27,826 bases of DNA from an uncultured Prosthecobacter sp. (lineage in GTDB: Bacteria; Verrucomicrobiota; Verrucomicrobiia; Verrucomicrobiales; Verrucomicrobiaceae), in assembly GCA_947523045.1 (NCBI GenBank), contig CANNUR010000009.1:1-27826 (forward strand). The letters run 5' to 3'. The notes beneath the pieces were generated by a model that was given only the letters and a program-made list of their open reading frames with translations, was not told where the DNA came from and searched no databases. The translations under genes and the position numbers were made by a program. Of the stretch, positions 8,547 to 16,413 are shown piece after piece; the stretch's first letter is position 1, and each line of letters begins with the position of its first letter.

Positions 8547-10031
8547 ATGTCGAAAGCAGCCGCCACCGATCACCCCGCCGCTTCTCACACCGGTGCTCCG
8601 CGCATCCTGGACCGTGAGCCGCTGGTGCTCAACAACCGTTCCTATTCCTGGATCACCAACCGCATCTGCGGCATCGTGGAGAACAAGCAGCCCGCCCTCT
8701 GGTGGCTGCTGTTCGTGCCCTCGGTCCTGCTCACCGGTCTGACGGTGTTCTGCTTCGCCTACCTGATCTCCACCGGGGTCGGCGTCTGGGGCCAGAAGCA
8801 GCCGGTTGCCTGGGCCTGGGACATCACCAACTTCGTGTTCTGGATCGGCATCGGCCACGCCGGCACCCTGATCTCGGCGATTCTCTTCCTGACCCGCCAG
8901 AAGTGGCGAACGTCGGTCAACCGCGCCGCCGAGGCGATGACGCTGTTCGCCGTCATGTGCGCCGGCCTGTTCCCGGCCTTCCACGTCGGCCGCGTCTGGA
9001 TGGTCTGGTTCCTCGCGCCCATCCCGAACGCCAATGCCATCTGGCAGAACTTCAAGTCGCCCCTGCTTTGGGACGTCTTCGCGGTGTCGACCTACTTCAC
9101 CGTCTCGGTCATTTTCTGGTACATCGGCCTCATTCCCGACCTCGCCACCCTGCGCGACCGCTGCAAGCCTGGCCTGAAGAAGATGCTCTACGGCATTTTT
9201 GCCCTCGGCTGGCGCGGTGCCAACCGCCACTGGAGCCACTATGAGACGGCCTACATGCTGCTGGCCGCCCTCTCGACTCCGCTGGTGCTCTCCGTGCACT
9301 CCGTCGTGTCCTTCGACTTCGCCACGTCCATCGTGCCCGGCTGGCACACGACGATCTTCCCGCCCTACTTCGTGGCCGGCGCCATCTTCGGCGGTTTCGC
9401 CATGGTGCTGACCCTGATGATCCCGGTGTCGAAGATCTACGGCCTCGGCGACCTGATCACGCCGAAGCACATCGACAACATGGCGAAGATCATCCTGCTC
9501 ACCGGCACGATCGTCGGCTACGCCTACTGCATGGAGTTCTTCATGGCCTACTACAGCGCCAACAAGCTTGAACTGCAGACCTTCCAGCTGCGCGGCCTCT
9601 ACGGTCCGTCGACTTGGGCCTACTACTTCATGTTCGGCTTCAACGTCTTCGCGCCGCAGCTCTTCTGGTACCGGCCGTTCCGCCACAACCTGTGGGTCGT
9701 CATGTTCGTCTGCATGTGCGTCAACGCCGGCATGTGGTTCGAGCGTTACGTCATCATCGCCACCACCCTGGAGCGCCACCTGGTGCCCGGTTCCTGGCGC
9801 GTCTATGAGGCCACCTGGGTCGACAAGTACACCTTCCTTGGCACCTTCGGCCTGTTCATGATGCTGTTCCTGCTGTTCCTGCGCTTCCTGCCGGTCATTG
9901 CCATTGGCGAAGTCAAGGGCGTGCTGCCGCAGTCGAACCCGCACCACGAGGACCACGGCAAGGACGCCGTCCAAGAGGAGGACCTCATGGGCTATCCCGA
10001 CCGTCATGTCCCCCGCGAAGCCGTCGCCTGA
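8547..10031 (+). CDS. actC: Alternative Complex III subunit ActC, NrfD/PsrC-type quinol-binding membrane protein
   Basis: The 494-residue protein has many hydrophobic helices (for example around [50 protein letters not shown] and [16 protein letters not shown]), consistent with the roughly ten-helix NrfD fold. The conserved [17 protein letters not shown] and [17 protein letters not shown] segments are typical of ActC. This subunit holds the quinol oxidation site on the periplasmic side. The leader before the ATG is pyrimidine-rich (a CCCTCCCCCC run) and has no Shine-Dalgarno site. It lies between actB and actD in the usual order. The C-terminus is a charged, His-rich cytoplasmic tail. Confidence 0.95.
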   Translation: MSKAAATDHPAASHTGAPRILDREPLVLNNRSYSWITNRICGIVENKQPALWWLLFVPSVLLTGLTVFCFAYLISTGVGVWGQKQPVAWAWDITNFVFWIGIGHAGTLISAILFLTRQKWRTSVNRAAEAMTLFAVMCAGLFPAFHVGRVWMVWFLAPIPNANAIWQNFKSPLLWDVFAVSTYFTVSVIFWYIGLIPDLATLRDRCKPGLKKMLYGIFALGWRGANRHWSHYETAYMLLAALSTPLVLSVHSVVSFDFATSIVPGWHTTIFPPYFVAGAIFGGFAMVLTLMIPVSKIYGLGDLITPKHIDNMAKIILLTGTIVGYAYCMEFFMAYYSANKLELQTFQLRGLYGPSTWAYYFMFGFNVFAPQLFWYRPFRHNLWVVMFVCMCVNAGMWFERYVIIATTLERHLVPGSWRVYEATWVDKYTFLGTFGLFMMLFLLFLRFLPVIAIGEVKGVLPQSNPHHEDHGKDAVQEEDLMGYPDRHVPREAVA

Positions 10032-10043
10032 GCGGCGCAGCGA

Positions 10044-10071
10044 TCTGAAATCTGAAATCTGAAATCCGAAA
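10044..10071. repeat. Tandem heptamer repeat between actC and actD
   Basis: Four head-to-tail 7-bp units fill most of the 45-bp actC-actD gap: TCTGAAA three times (10044-10064), then TCCGAAA (10065-10071). They end five bases before the GTG start of actD. The AT-rich tract stands out in a GC-rich operon. It may keep the ribosome site of actD unstructured, or may be a slippage-prone or dispersed repeat. No function can be assigned from the sequence. Confidence 0.7.
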
Positions 10072-10076
10072 TTCCA

Positions 10077-10676
10077 GTGAGCACCACCCTCAAACGAGTT
10101 CACGGCTACCTCGCCGAGTTCGACAGCGTGAAGGACCTCTATCACGCCGCCGAGCATGTCCGCGATGCCGGTTATCAGCGTTGGGACGTCCACTCGCCCT
10201 TCCCAATCCACGGCATGGACCACGCCATGGGCGTCCAGCGCTCCAAGCTGCCCTGGTTCGTCTTCTTCGGTGGCCTCACCGGCATCTGCATCGCCTTCGT
10301 CCTGCAGACCCTCACCCAGACGACCTTTTGGTCCGACATCGGTCTCGGCTTCCTGGAGACCCTCGCGGAAACCTACCCGACCGTGGTGCAGGCCAAGCCG
10401 ACCCACATCTGGACCCTGCCGGCCTTCTTCCCGGTGATGTTTGAGCTGACCATCCTGTTCTCCGCCTTCACCACCCTGTTCGGCCTGCTCGGCCTGATCG
10501 GGCTGCCGCGCCTGAACCATCCGCTCTTCGTCTCCAAGCGCTTCGCCAAGTTCTCCGACGACGGGTTCTTTGTCTGCATCGAGGCGCGCGACCCGAAGTT
10601 TTCCCAGGAGGGCACCCGCTCCTTCCTGGAAAAGATCGGTGGCAAGAACCTCGAGCTCGTCGAAGACGACATCTGA
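10077..10676 (+). CDS. actD: Alternative Complex III subunit ActD (DUF3341)
   Basis: This 199-residue protein matches the ActD pattern: an N-terminal soluble segment with VHGYLAEFDSVKDLYHAAEHVRDAGY and WDVHSPFPIHGMD, two membrane hairpin helices (about residues 60-80 and 120-145), and a C-terminal soluble part (DDGFFVCIEARDPKF). ActD is a membrane subunit of Alternative Complex III that packs beside ActC; its exact role is not settled. The start is a GTG placed straight after the heptamer repeat; no ATG in frame would keep the conserved N-terminus. It is the last recognisable act gene here, because neither actE nor actF follows. Confidence 0.93.
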   Translation: MSTTLKRVHGYLAEFDSVKDLYHAAEHVRDAGYQRWDVHSPFPIHGMDHAMGVQRSKLPWFVFFGGLTGICIAFVLQTLTQTTFWSDIGLGFLETLAETYPTVVQAKPTHIWTLPAFFPVMFELTILFSAFTTLFGLLGLIGLPRLNHPLFVSKRFAKFSDDGFFVCIEARDPKFSQEGTRSFLEKIGGKNLELVEDDI

Positions 10677-10677
10677 G

Positions 10678-10712
10678 CCCGCGCCCGGTCGCGTGAATGC
10701 GCGTTGCGCGGG
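10678..10712 (+). terminator. Weak hairpin after actD
   Basis: CCCGCGC (10678-10684) pairs with GCGCGGG (10706-10712), followed by only TTT; a small inner stem CGCG/CGCG (10690-10703) fits in the loop. It starts right after the actD stop and could be a weak terminator or attenuator separating act from the next lipoprotein gene. The T tract is too short for a confident call, and GC-rich DNA forms such stems by chance. Confidence 0.2.
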
Positions 10713-10736
10713 TTTCGTCCAACCCAGCATCCCATC

Positions 10737-11237
10737 ATGAAGGCCCGCACCCCGCTCCTCTGTCTGGCCGCCACCCTCGGCCTGAGTTCCTGTTACATGG
10801 CGACCCTGCCGCCTGGCCCGGGCTTTCGTCCGCCCGGTCACCTGTATCCGCCGTCCAGCCACAGCCATGCTCCTTCGCACTGGCCCAGCTACAGCTCCGG
10901 TGGCGTCCGCCAGACCGGCTATGACTTCGGTCGCTCCGACCGCTATGCCGGCCTTGATTCCCGCCCCGACCGCTACCGCAACCGGGTCAGTTCCAAGCAT
11001 TGGAACACCTTTGTCGCGGGCTATCGCGATGGCTATGGACCGGTGTATGGCGGTCGCCCGCCGCGGCCGACTCAGCCCGTGTACAATGACGCGGTCTGGC
11101 GCAGCGGCGTCAGCCTCGGCCAGCTCGACCGCCGGCGCGGTCTGTCGAGCGACTACCGCCGCTACCGCAGCCGCTACACGGCGCGCACGGAGGCGAGCTT
11201 CCGCGACGGCTACCTGCACGGCTGGCACGGCCGCTGA
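10737..11237 (+). CDS. Hypothetical lipoprotein, Tyr/Arg/Gly-rich
   Basis: A 166-residue protein with a lipoprotein signal ending in LSSC (Cys19). The ATG at 10737 is preferred over the longer frame from 10704 because it gives a clean signal peptide. After a Pro-rich stretch, the mature part has two related segments, VAGYRDGYGPVYGG and ASFRDGYLHGWHGR, around a Gly/Asp-spaced region (SGVSLGQLDRRRGLS). The [FY]RDGY..G spacing recalls small periplasmic proteins of the DUF2799 kind, but this is only a visual likeness. It sits 60 bp after actD where actE would be expected, yet has no CxxCH and so is not the monoheme subunit. Whether it belongs to the respiratory complex is unknown. It converges with the next gene, 6 bp away. 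Confidence 0.75.
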   Translation: MKARTPLLCLAATLGLSSCYMATLPPGPGFRPPGHLYPPSSHSHAPSHWPSYSSGGVRQTGYDFGRSDRYAGLDSRPDRYRNRVSSKHWNTFVAGYRDGYGPVYGGRPPRPTQPVYNDAVWRSGVSLGQLDRRRGLSSDYRRYRSRYTARTEASFRDGYLHGWHGR

Positions 11238-11243
11238 AGACGC

Positions 11244-11687
11244 TCACTGCGGTGGCACGCGCTCCATCGTGAAGACCCCGCGGTCCTTGCCGCTGCTGTA
11301 GCAGGCCTCGAACTGGTCGCCATCAATGCGGCCCTCGTAGCGGTATTCGCCGCCGGCCCAGTCGGGCATGCGGTGATTGCCAGCAAAGGTCAAGCCGTGC
11401 TTGGACGACGTGACCCGGTGACCGGCGCGGAAGCTGCCACTGAGGATTTTCGCCCAGGTGGCATGGTAGTGGAAGTGATGGTCGCCGGTGCTGTTTTGCG
11501 GTGGCGAGACGACCGCGCGCAGGCGGCCGTGGTGGCCGTTGACGTGGCTGCGCCACGTGCCCTCCCAGGCACCGACGGCACCGGATTGCGGCCCTGCGGC
11601 GACGGCCTGCCGCCATTCGCGGCGGAAGCCGGTGTTGCAGGAGGCGAGCAGGAGGCAGAAGAGAAGGGCGGTGAAGACGTGTTTCAT
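11244..11687 (-). CDS. Small hypothetical lipoprotein
   Basis: A 147-residue protein starting MKHVFTALLFCLLLASC, with lipobox LASC and Cys17. The frame extends upstream to 11750, but the ATG at 11687 gives a standard lipoprotein signal and avoids overlap with the adaptor gene. The mature part starts GAWEGTWRSHVNGHHGRL and alternates short hydrophobic and polar stretches with several Gly and Trp (FAGNHRMPDW, YRYEGRIDGDQFEACY), suggesting a small beta-barrel, possibly lipocalin-like. No known family is recognised. It lies 49 bp downstream of the membrane-fusion adaptor on the same strand and may be the third gene of that export operon. Confidence 0.75.
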   Translation of the reverse strand: MKHVFTALLFCLLLASCNTGFRREWRQAVAAGPQSGAVGAWEGTWRSHVNGHHGRLRAVVSPPQNSTGDHHFHYHATWAKILSGSFRAGHRVTSSKHGLTFAGNHRMPDWAGGEYRYEGRIDGDQFEACYSSGKDRGVFTMERVPPQ

Positions 11688-11736
11688 GCTGCTGCAGAAA
11701 CGCCGCGCGACAGCGGTTTTCAGCAGGAAAAACGCC

Positions 11737-13011
11737 TCAGGCGTCGGCACTGCGGCTCACCACGGGCGGCTTCGGTGCGGCCTCGGCCGGCGCGGTCTTC
11801 TGGGCGGCGGGTGGCGCACTGTCCTCTCCGTCGATGCGTGGCTGCACGCGCGCGCCATCGGCGGGGAAGGGGATGGGAGTCAGGCACAGGACGGCACCCT
11901 CCTTGGGGGCACCGGGCACACCGGCGCGCACGACGAGATGCTGTTCGTTGCTGACCAGCGGCTCGACGGTCAGGCGCCGCAGGGTGTTCTGGGGCCCGTC
12001 GATCAGGATGATCTCGTTGCCTGCTCGGACCGCACCGCGCGGGATGACGAAGACATCCTGCAGCGGTTCGCCGTGGATCTCTGCCTCGACAAAGGCGCCG
12101 ATGGTCAGCGGCGGTGCGCCATCCTCACGACGGCCGTAGGGATCGTTGACCTGCACGACGGCGGTGATCTGGCGGGTGGTGGCGTCGAGCGCGCTTTCGA
12201 CGCGCACGACCCGGCCCTGCCATTGAACCGTGCGGCCGGCGCTGGTGGTTTTCAGTTCTGCCCGACTGGCCGATGGGCCGGGGGCGTCGCGAAATGGCTG
12301 CGGCAGGCTGAGGAACTGGCTTTCCCGCTCGGGCAGGGGCAGGCGCACCTCGACGTAGTCGACGGCAAAGACCTGGCCGAGCGTGGTGCCGGGGCCGACC
12401 ACCTGGCCGACATCGACGGTCTGCTCGAGCACCTGGCCGTCGTAGGGCGCGCGAATGAAGGTGCGCTCCAGGTCGCGCTCGGCCTTGACCACCTGGGCCT
12501 GCGCGGAGGCGACATCGGCCCGGGCCTTGGCGAGCTGGGGGGTGCGCGCCACCATCGGGCCGGGATCGCCGCTGCGGCCGAGCGCCTTCCAGTTCTCCAG
12601 GGCCTGATCGGCGCGCGTCTGCTCCTCGATCAGCAGGGCTTCAGCCTGGGCAAGGGTGGCGCGAGCGATGACCAGCGCGGTTTCGTAATCGAGCGGGTCG
12701 AGGCGCAGCAGCACCTCATCCTTGCGGAAAAAGCCGCCGGGGCGGAAGGCTGGGCCGATCTCAAGGACTTTGCCGCCGACTTCGGGCAGCAGAGTGCTGC
12801 GGGTACGCGGCTGGACGGTGCCCTGGGCGCGCACGCGCAGATTGTAGGTGGTTTTGCGCAGGACCGTGCCGTCGACGCGCACCAGGCTGGCGGGCACCGA
12901 CAGCTTGGGCTGCTCCGGCGGGTGGGCGAGCAGCCACCAGGCCGCAAAGGCACAGCCGCCCAGGATGAGCAGGGGCAGGCAGAAGCGCAGCGCGGTGCGG
13001 AACAGATTCAT
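11737..13011 (-). CDS. Membrane-fusion (HlyD/RND-adaptor type) periplasmic protein
   Basis: A 424-residue protein with an N-terminal anchor (LPLLILGGCAFAAWWLLA), then the barrel-sandwich half-motifs (about 65-105 and 190-225) around a coiled-coil hairpin (about 110-185, Ala/Glu/Arg-rich), and a beta-barrel region (about 225-315). FIRAPYDGQVLEQTVDVGQVV is the typical second lipoyl-like half. The family links an inner-membrane pump to an outer-membrane channel. Here the gene follows an MsbA-like ABC exporter with a 30-bp gap, and no RND pump or TolC gene is in the window, so the ABC protein is the likely partner. The tail is Ala/Pro-rich. The upstream sequence CTCCTGCCC shows no Shine-Dalgarno site. 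Confidence 0.9.
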   Translation of the reverse strand: MNLFRTALRFCLPLLILGGCAFAAWWLLAHPPEQPKLSVPASLVRVDGTVLRKTTYNLRVRAQGTVQPRTRSTLLPEVGGKVLEIGPAFRPGGFFRKDEVLLRLDPLDYETALVIARATLAQAEALLIEEQTRADQALENWKALGRSGDPGPMVARTPQLAKARADVASAQAQVVKAERDLERTFIRAPYDGQVLEQTVDVGQVVGPGTTLGQVFAVDYVEVRLPLPERESQFLSLPQPFRDAPGPSASRAELKTTSAGRTVQWQGRVVRVESALDATTRQITAVVQVNDPYGRREDGAPPLTIGAFVEAEIHGEPLQDVFVIPRGAVRAGNEIILIDGPQNTLRRLTVEPLVSNEQHLVVRAGVPGAPKEGAVLCLTPIPFPADGARVQPRIDGEDSAPPAAQKTAPAEAAPKPPVVSRSADA

Positions 13012-13041
13012 GGGCAGGAGGTGAAACGCTCGCGGCGGGCT

Positions 13042-14949
13042 TCAGATTCCGTTTTCCTGAAATTCGCCGCCATTCTGATACTGAAGCTGGTAGAGCTTCT
13101 GATACAGCGGACTGGTCGCCAGCAGCTGGGAGTGGCTGCCGACGGCCTCGACGTGGCCCTCGCGCATGACGATGATCTGGTCGGCCTCAAGGATCGTCGA
13201 CAGGCGGTGGGCGATGGCGATGACGGTGCGGCCGCGCGCCAGGCCCTCGATGGCCTCCTGGATGATTTTCTCGGTCTCGGTGTCGAGGGCGGAGGTGGCC
13301 TCGTCGAGCAGCAGGATGGGCGCGTCGCGCAGGATGGCGCGGGCGATGGACAGGCGCTGTTTTTGGCCGCCGGACAGGTTGCAGCCGGCGTCGCCGACGA
13401 CGGCATCGTAGCCGCCCTGGATCTGCTCGATGAACTCATGCGCGTGGGCCTGGCGGGCGGCGGCAAGGATCTGTTCCTCGGTCGCGTCGAGTCGGCCGTA
13501 ACGGATGTTCTCGCGGATGGTGTCGTGGAACAGGAAGGTGTCCTGATTGACCAGGCCGATGTTGGCGCGCAGGCTGTCCTGCGTGACGCTGCGCACGTCC
13601 GTGCCGTCGACGAGGACGCGTCCGGAATCCGGATCATAAAAGCGCAGCAGCAGGGAGAACAGCGTGCTTTTGCCGGCGCCGCTGGGGCCGACCAGGGCAT
13701 AGAACTTGCCGGGCTCAAGGTCCAGATCGACACCGCGCACGGCGGCCTTGTCGAGCTTGCTGCCATCCGGGGCGTGGTAGGCGAAGGAGACGTCTTCAAA
13801 ACGGATGGCACCGCGCACGCGCGGCAGCTTCGGCGCGTCCGGCGCGTCCTGGATGTCCGGCTGGCGGTCGAGCACGCGGAAGATGTTGGTGATGGCGTAG
13901 ACCGTCTTCTGCATGAGCAGGCTGACCTTGCTCAGCTCCTTGGCGGGCGGATAGATCTTGGTCAGGGCCATGACCAGGACGATGAAGTCGTGGGCGGGCC
14001 GCTGCTTCCACCAGAAATAAACGAGGCCGGCGGCGATGCCGACCGAGGCGACCGATTCGACGATGGGTCCCACGAGTTCCATGGCGCGGGTCCAGCGCAT
14101 CGTGTTGCGGGTCATCTCCAGGTTGGCGCGGTCGAAGCGCCGGCATTCGTACGCCTCGCGGGCGTAGGCCTTGACCAGGCGGATGCCGGTGAAGGACTCG
14201 TGCATGGCGGTCATCATGGCGCCGACGTTCTTTTCCTCGCGGGCGCCGACCTTGCGCACGCGCCGGCCGATGATCAGGATGGGGGCGATGCAGAGTGGGA
14301 ACACCACCAGGGACATCAGGGTGAAGAACCAGTCCATGGCAAACAGCGTGCCGAGGATGACGATGATGGTCAGCGGGCGGTTGGTGACGAGCTGCACCAC
14401 CTGCAGGGCGTGGCTCTGGGCCACGCGCGACTGGTTGGAGACCACCTGCATCAGTTCGCCGGCCTTGGTGGTGCTGAAAAAGGCGGGCGACTGGCGCATG
14501 ATGGCGCCGAAGACATCGCTGCGGATCTGGAAAAGCATCTTATTGCCCACCCAGGCCAGGCAGTACTTGTTCAGGTACTCCAGGAAGCCGCTCAGGAACA
14601 TCAACAGCGGGATGCCTGCGCAGGCGAGGATGACGCCCCACAGTCCCACCGGCGTGCCGGGCTGCAGGCCGAGCAGTTCGGCCAGGTTGATCTCGCCGAT
14701 GAAGGCCAGTTTGACCGGTTGCGAAAGGTCCTTGCCGGTGCCGTCGAGCACCACCTGAAAGATCAGTTGCAGGCCGAGAATCATCACCGCGTTGAAGCCG
14801 GCGGCAAGGAAGCCCAGGCCGACCCCGAGGAAGAACCGACCCAGCCACGGCCGCAGGTAGGGCAGCAGACGCCGGTAGGGCATCTTGAGGTTCTTGAGCT
14901 CGGCCTCGCTGACCTGGGCCAGGCTGTTGGAATGCTTCGCGGCGGACAT
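13042..14949 (-). CDS. MsbA-like ABC exporter, fused membrane and ATPase domains
   Basis: A 635-residue half-transporter. The N-terminal ~370 residues form the type IV exporter membrane domain with several hydrophobic helices and the ESFTGIRLVKAYAREAYE coupling region. The ATPase domain has Walker A GPSGAGKST (421-429), signature LSGGQ (525-529) and Walker B ILLLDEATSALD (Asp549, Glu550), followed by the H-loop IAIAHRLS. All catalytic residues are intact. Such proteins work as dimers and export lipids, lipid A core, peptides or drugs. Resemblance to MsbA is general and the substrate is not known. It heads a minus-strand operon with the adaptor and a lipoprotein. A hairpin and the 200-bp divergent spacer lie upstream. 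Confidence 0.92.
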   Translation of the reverse strand: MSAAKHSNSLAQVSEAELKNLKMPYRRLLPYLRPWLGRFFLGVGLGFLAAGFNAVMILGLQLIFQVVLDGTGKDLSQPVKLAFIGEINLAELLGLQPGTPVGLWGVILACAGIPLLMFLSGFLEYLNKYCLAWVGNKMLFQIRSDVFGAIMRQSPAFFSTTKAGELMQVVSNQSRVAQSHALQVVQLVTNRPLTIIVILGTLFAMDWFFTLMSLVVFPLCIAPILIIGRRVRKVGAREEKNVGAMMTAMHESFTGIRLVKAYAREAYECRRFDRANLEMTRNTMRWTRAMELVGPIVESVASVGIAAGLVYFWWKQRPAHDFIVLVMALTKIYPPAKELSKVSLLMQKTVYAITNIFRVLDRQPDIQDAPDAPKLPRVRGAIRFEDVSFAYHAPDGSKLDKAAVRGVDLDLEPGKFYALVGPSGAGKSTLFSLLLRFYDPDSGRVLVDGTDVRSVTQDSLRANIGLVNQDTFLFHDTIRENIRYGRLDATEEQILAAARQAHAHEFIEQIQGGYDAVVGDAGCNLSGGQKQRLSIARAILRDAPILLLDEATSALDTETEKIIQEAIEGLARGRTVIAIAHRLSTILEADQIIVMREGHVEAVGSHSQLLATSPLYQKLYQLQYQNGGEFQENGI

Positions 14950-15150
14950 GACAAAAACAGGTCGGCGGGCGCAGGGCCCGCCGGCTGACCCCTAGCATGC
15001 GTGCGCCCCGGCGTCGAGTTGAAGTTGGCCACCGTCCGGCCGCAGGAAGCAGGCACCTGGTTGTCGCACGAGGGAGCCGAAGGCATGCGCCCTCACAGGC
15101 CGCCACGCCGGCACTTGACCCGCGCGCGCAGCTTCTGAAAGTCACGCTCG
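14950..15150. other. Divergent spacer between ABC exporter and CNNM operons
   Basis: This 201-bp spacer is the longest gene-free stretch in the window. It holds an 8-bp stem hairpin close to the exporter start. On the minus strand TTCAAC (15018-15023) and TGCTAGGGG (14989-14997) give a promoter-like pair with a 20-bp spacer. On the plus strand TTGACC (15115-15120) could be a -35 element for the CNNM operon, but no convincing -10 follows. Both promoters must presumably lie here. Confidence 0.4.
14963..14983 (-). promoter_or_regulatory. Hairpin in the leader of the ABC exporter gene
   Basis: Perfect 8-bp arms CGGCGGGC (14963-14970) and GCCCGCCG (14976-14983) with a 5-nt loop lie 13 nt upstream of the exporter ATG. 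In mRNA this would be a stable stem next to the start codon and could limit translation or mark a protein site. GC-rich chance pairing is possible. Confidence 0.4.
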
Positions 15151-16413
15151 GTGTCGCTCCTCACCGCCATCCTCGCCTTCCTGCTCCTGCTCGCCGTGCT
15201 GGCGCTCGTCTCCGCCGTTGAGACGGCCATCCACATGGCGCGCGACTTCGAGCAGCGCAGTGAGGCTGCGGGCGGTGGTGTGGCACAGAAGCTGCGCAGC
15301 ATCGCCGCCAACCCCTTCCTGCACTTGCACCGCGCCCTGCTGCTCTCCGCCACCCTCAACCTGGCCCTGGCCGCGCTCGGCCTGCACCTGGTCGCGGGAC
15401 CGCTGCTGCAGCTGGGCTGGCATCCCTGGGCGACGGCATCCCTGCTGTTCCTGACCACGGTGCTGGTCGGCGATGTCCTGCCCAAGTTCCTCGCCGCACG
15501 TGCGCCGTCGGCCGTCCTGCAGGGCAGCCTGCGCCTGCTCGAACCGCTGCGGCCCCTGCTCGATCCCTTTGCCGCCTGGACCGACCGCGCCACCGAGGCC
15601 CTGCTGCTGCGGCTGGTACCGCGCCGGATCAAGACGCAGCCGCCGGTCACCCGCAACGAGTTCGAGACCCTGGTCGAGATGCGCGAGGAACAGGGCCTGC
15701 TCGATGCGGCCGAGGCCGACATGCTGCGCGAGGCGCTCGACATCGAAAACCTCACCGTGCGCGACTGCATGGTGCCCCGCGTCGACCTGACTCTGGTCAG
15801 CGCCGAGGACAAGCCGGAGCGGGTCGCCGCGGCGCTCGAGCAGTCCGCCGGCCGCTATGTCATCGTGTACGGTGAAACCCCGGACATGGTCGAGGGCGTG
15901 GTCGACAGCCTCGCCTGGCGCCTCGCCGGCCGGCCGCCCTGGCGAATGCTGCGGGCGGAGGCGCCCTTTGTGCCGGAGACGATGCCGGTGCTCGACCTGC
16001 TCGACGGTCCCCTGCGCGCCGGGGCCGGTCCGGTGCTCATCGTCGATGAGTATGGCGGTCTCGAGGGCCTGATCAGCCAGGAGGAGATTGCCGACTGGCT
16101 GCTGCACGAGGCGGCGCCCTGGCTCGGCGAGGCCAGCGAAATCCGCGAACTTGGCAATGGTCGCTACATCCTGGATGGCGGCACGCGCATCGACGACGTC
16201 AACCGCGACCTCGGCACCGAGATCGATCCGGGCGGGCTCGACACGATCGGCGGGCTCGTGTTCAACCAGCTTGGCCATGTGCCCAAGGCCGGCGAGCGGC
16301 TTGTCCTCGAAGGCGTTGAATTGAAGGTGCGCCGGGTGGTGCGCGCGCGCGTGCTCGAGGTCGAGCTGCGCCTGTCGGCGCCAATGGCCACGGAACGGGA
16401 GGTGGCACGATGA
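15151..16413 (+). CDS. CNNM/CorC-HlyC family membrane protein with CBS pair
   Basis: A 420-residue protein of the hemolysin C/CorC group: an N-terminal CNNM (DUF21) membrane domain (about 1-160), a CBS pair (about 190-305, with DCMVPRVDLTLV and VDEYGGLEGLISQEEIADW) and a C-terminal CorC_HlyC transporter-associated domain (about 325-408). The family is linked to Mg2+/Co2+ efflux or ion homeostasis; CBS domains usually bind adenine nucleotides. The start is GTG: an in-frame stop at 15136-15138 blocks any upstream start, and the next ATG at 15236 would remove most of the first helix. It overlaps the next gene by 4 bp (ATGA). Confidence 0.92.
   Translation: MSLLTAILAFLLLLAVLALVSAVETAIHMARDFEQRSEAAGGGVAQKLRSIAANPFLHLHRALLLSATLNLALAALGLHLVAGPLLQLGWHPWATASLLFLTTVLVGDVLPKFLAARAPSAVLQGSLRLLEPLRPLLDPFAAWTDRATEALLLRLVPRRIKTQPPVTRNEFETLVEMREEQGLLDAAEADMLREALDIENLTVRDCMVPRVDLTLVSAEDKPERVAAALEQSAGRYVIVYGETPDMVEGVVDSLAWRLAGRPPWRMLRAEAPFVPETMPVLDLLDGPLRAGAGPVLIVDEYGGLEGLISQEEIADWLLHEAAPWLGEASEIRELGNGRYILDGGTRIDDVNRDLGTEIDPGGLDTIGGLVFNQLGHVPKAGERLVLEGVELKVRRVVRARVLEVELRLSAPMATEREVAR
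16397..16403 (+). promoter_or_regulatory. Shine-Dalgarno site of second CNNM gene
   Basis: GGGAGGT lies 6 nt before the ATG at 16410, inside the end of the upstream gene. It is one of only two strong Shine-Dalgarno sites seen in the window, both at overlapping gene starts. Confidence 0.7.

Noticed and set aside
4296..11228. A 2310-codon open frame on the minus strand opposite the whole act operon
   Set aside because: It is antisense to five strongly supported genes and rich in Ala, Gly, Val, Arg, Glu and His with no recognisable domain. Long antisense frames are expected in GC-rich genes whose third positions are mostly G or C.
10737..11237. The lipoprotein after actD as ActE
   Set aside because: ActE is a monoheme cytochrome c; this protein has no CxxCH motif and a very different composition.
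11488..14988. A 1166-codon plus-strand frame opposite the adaptor and ABC exporter
   Set aside because: Same codon-bias artefact; the minus-strand genes have intact ABC and membrane-fusion motifs.
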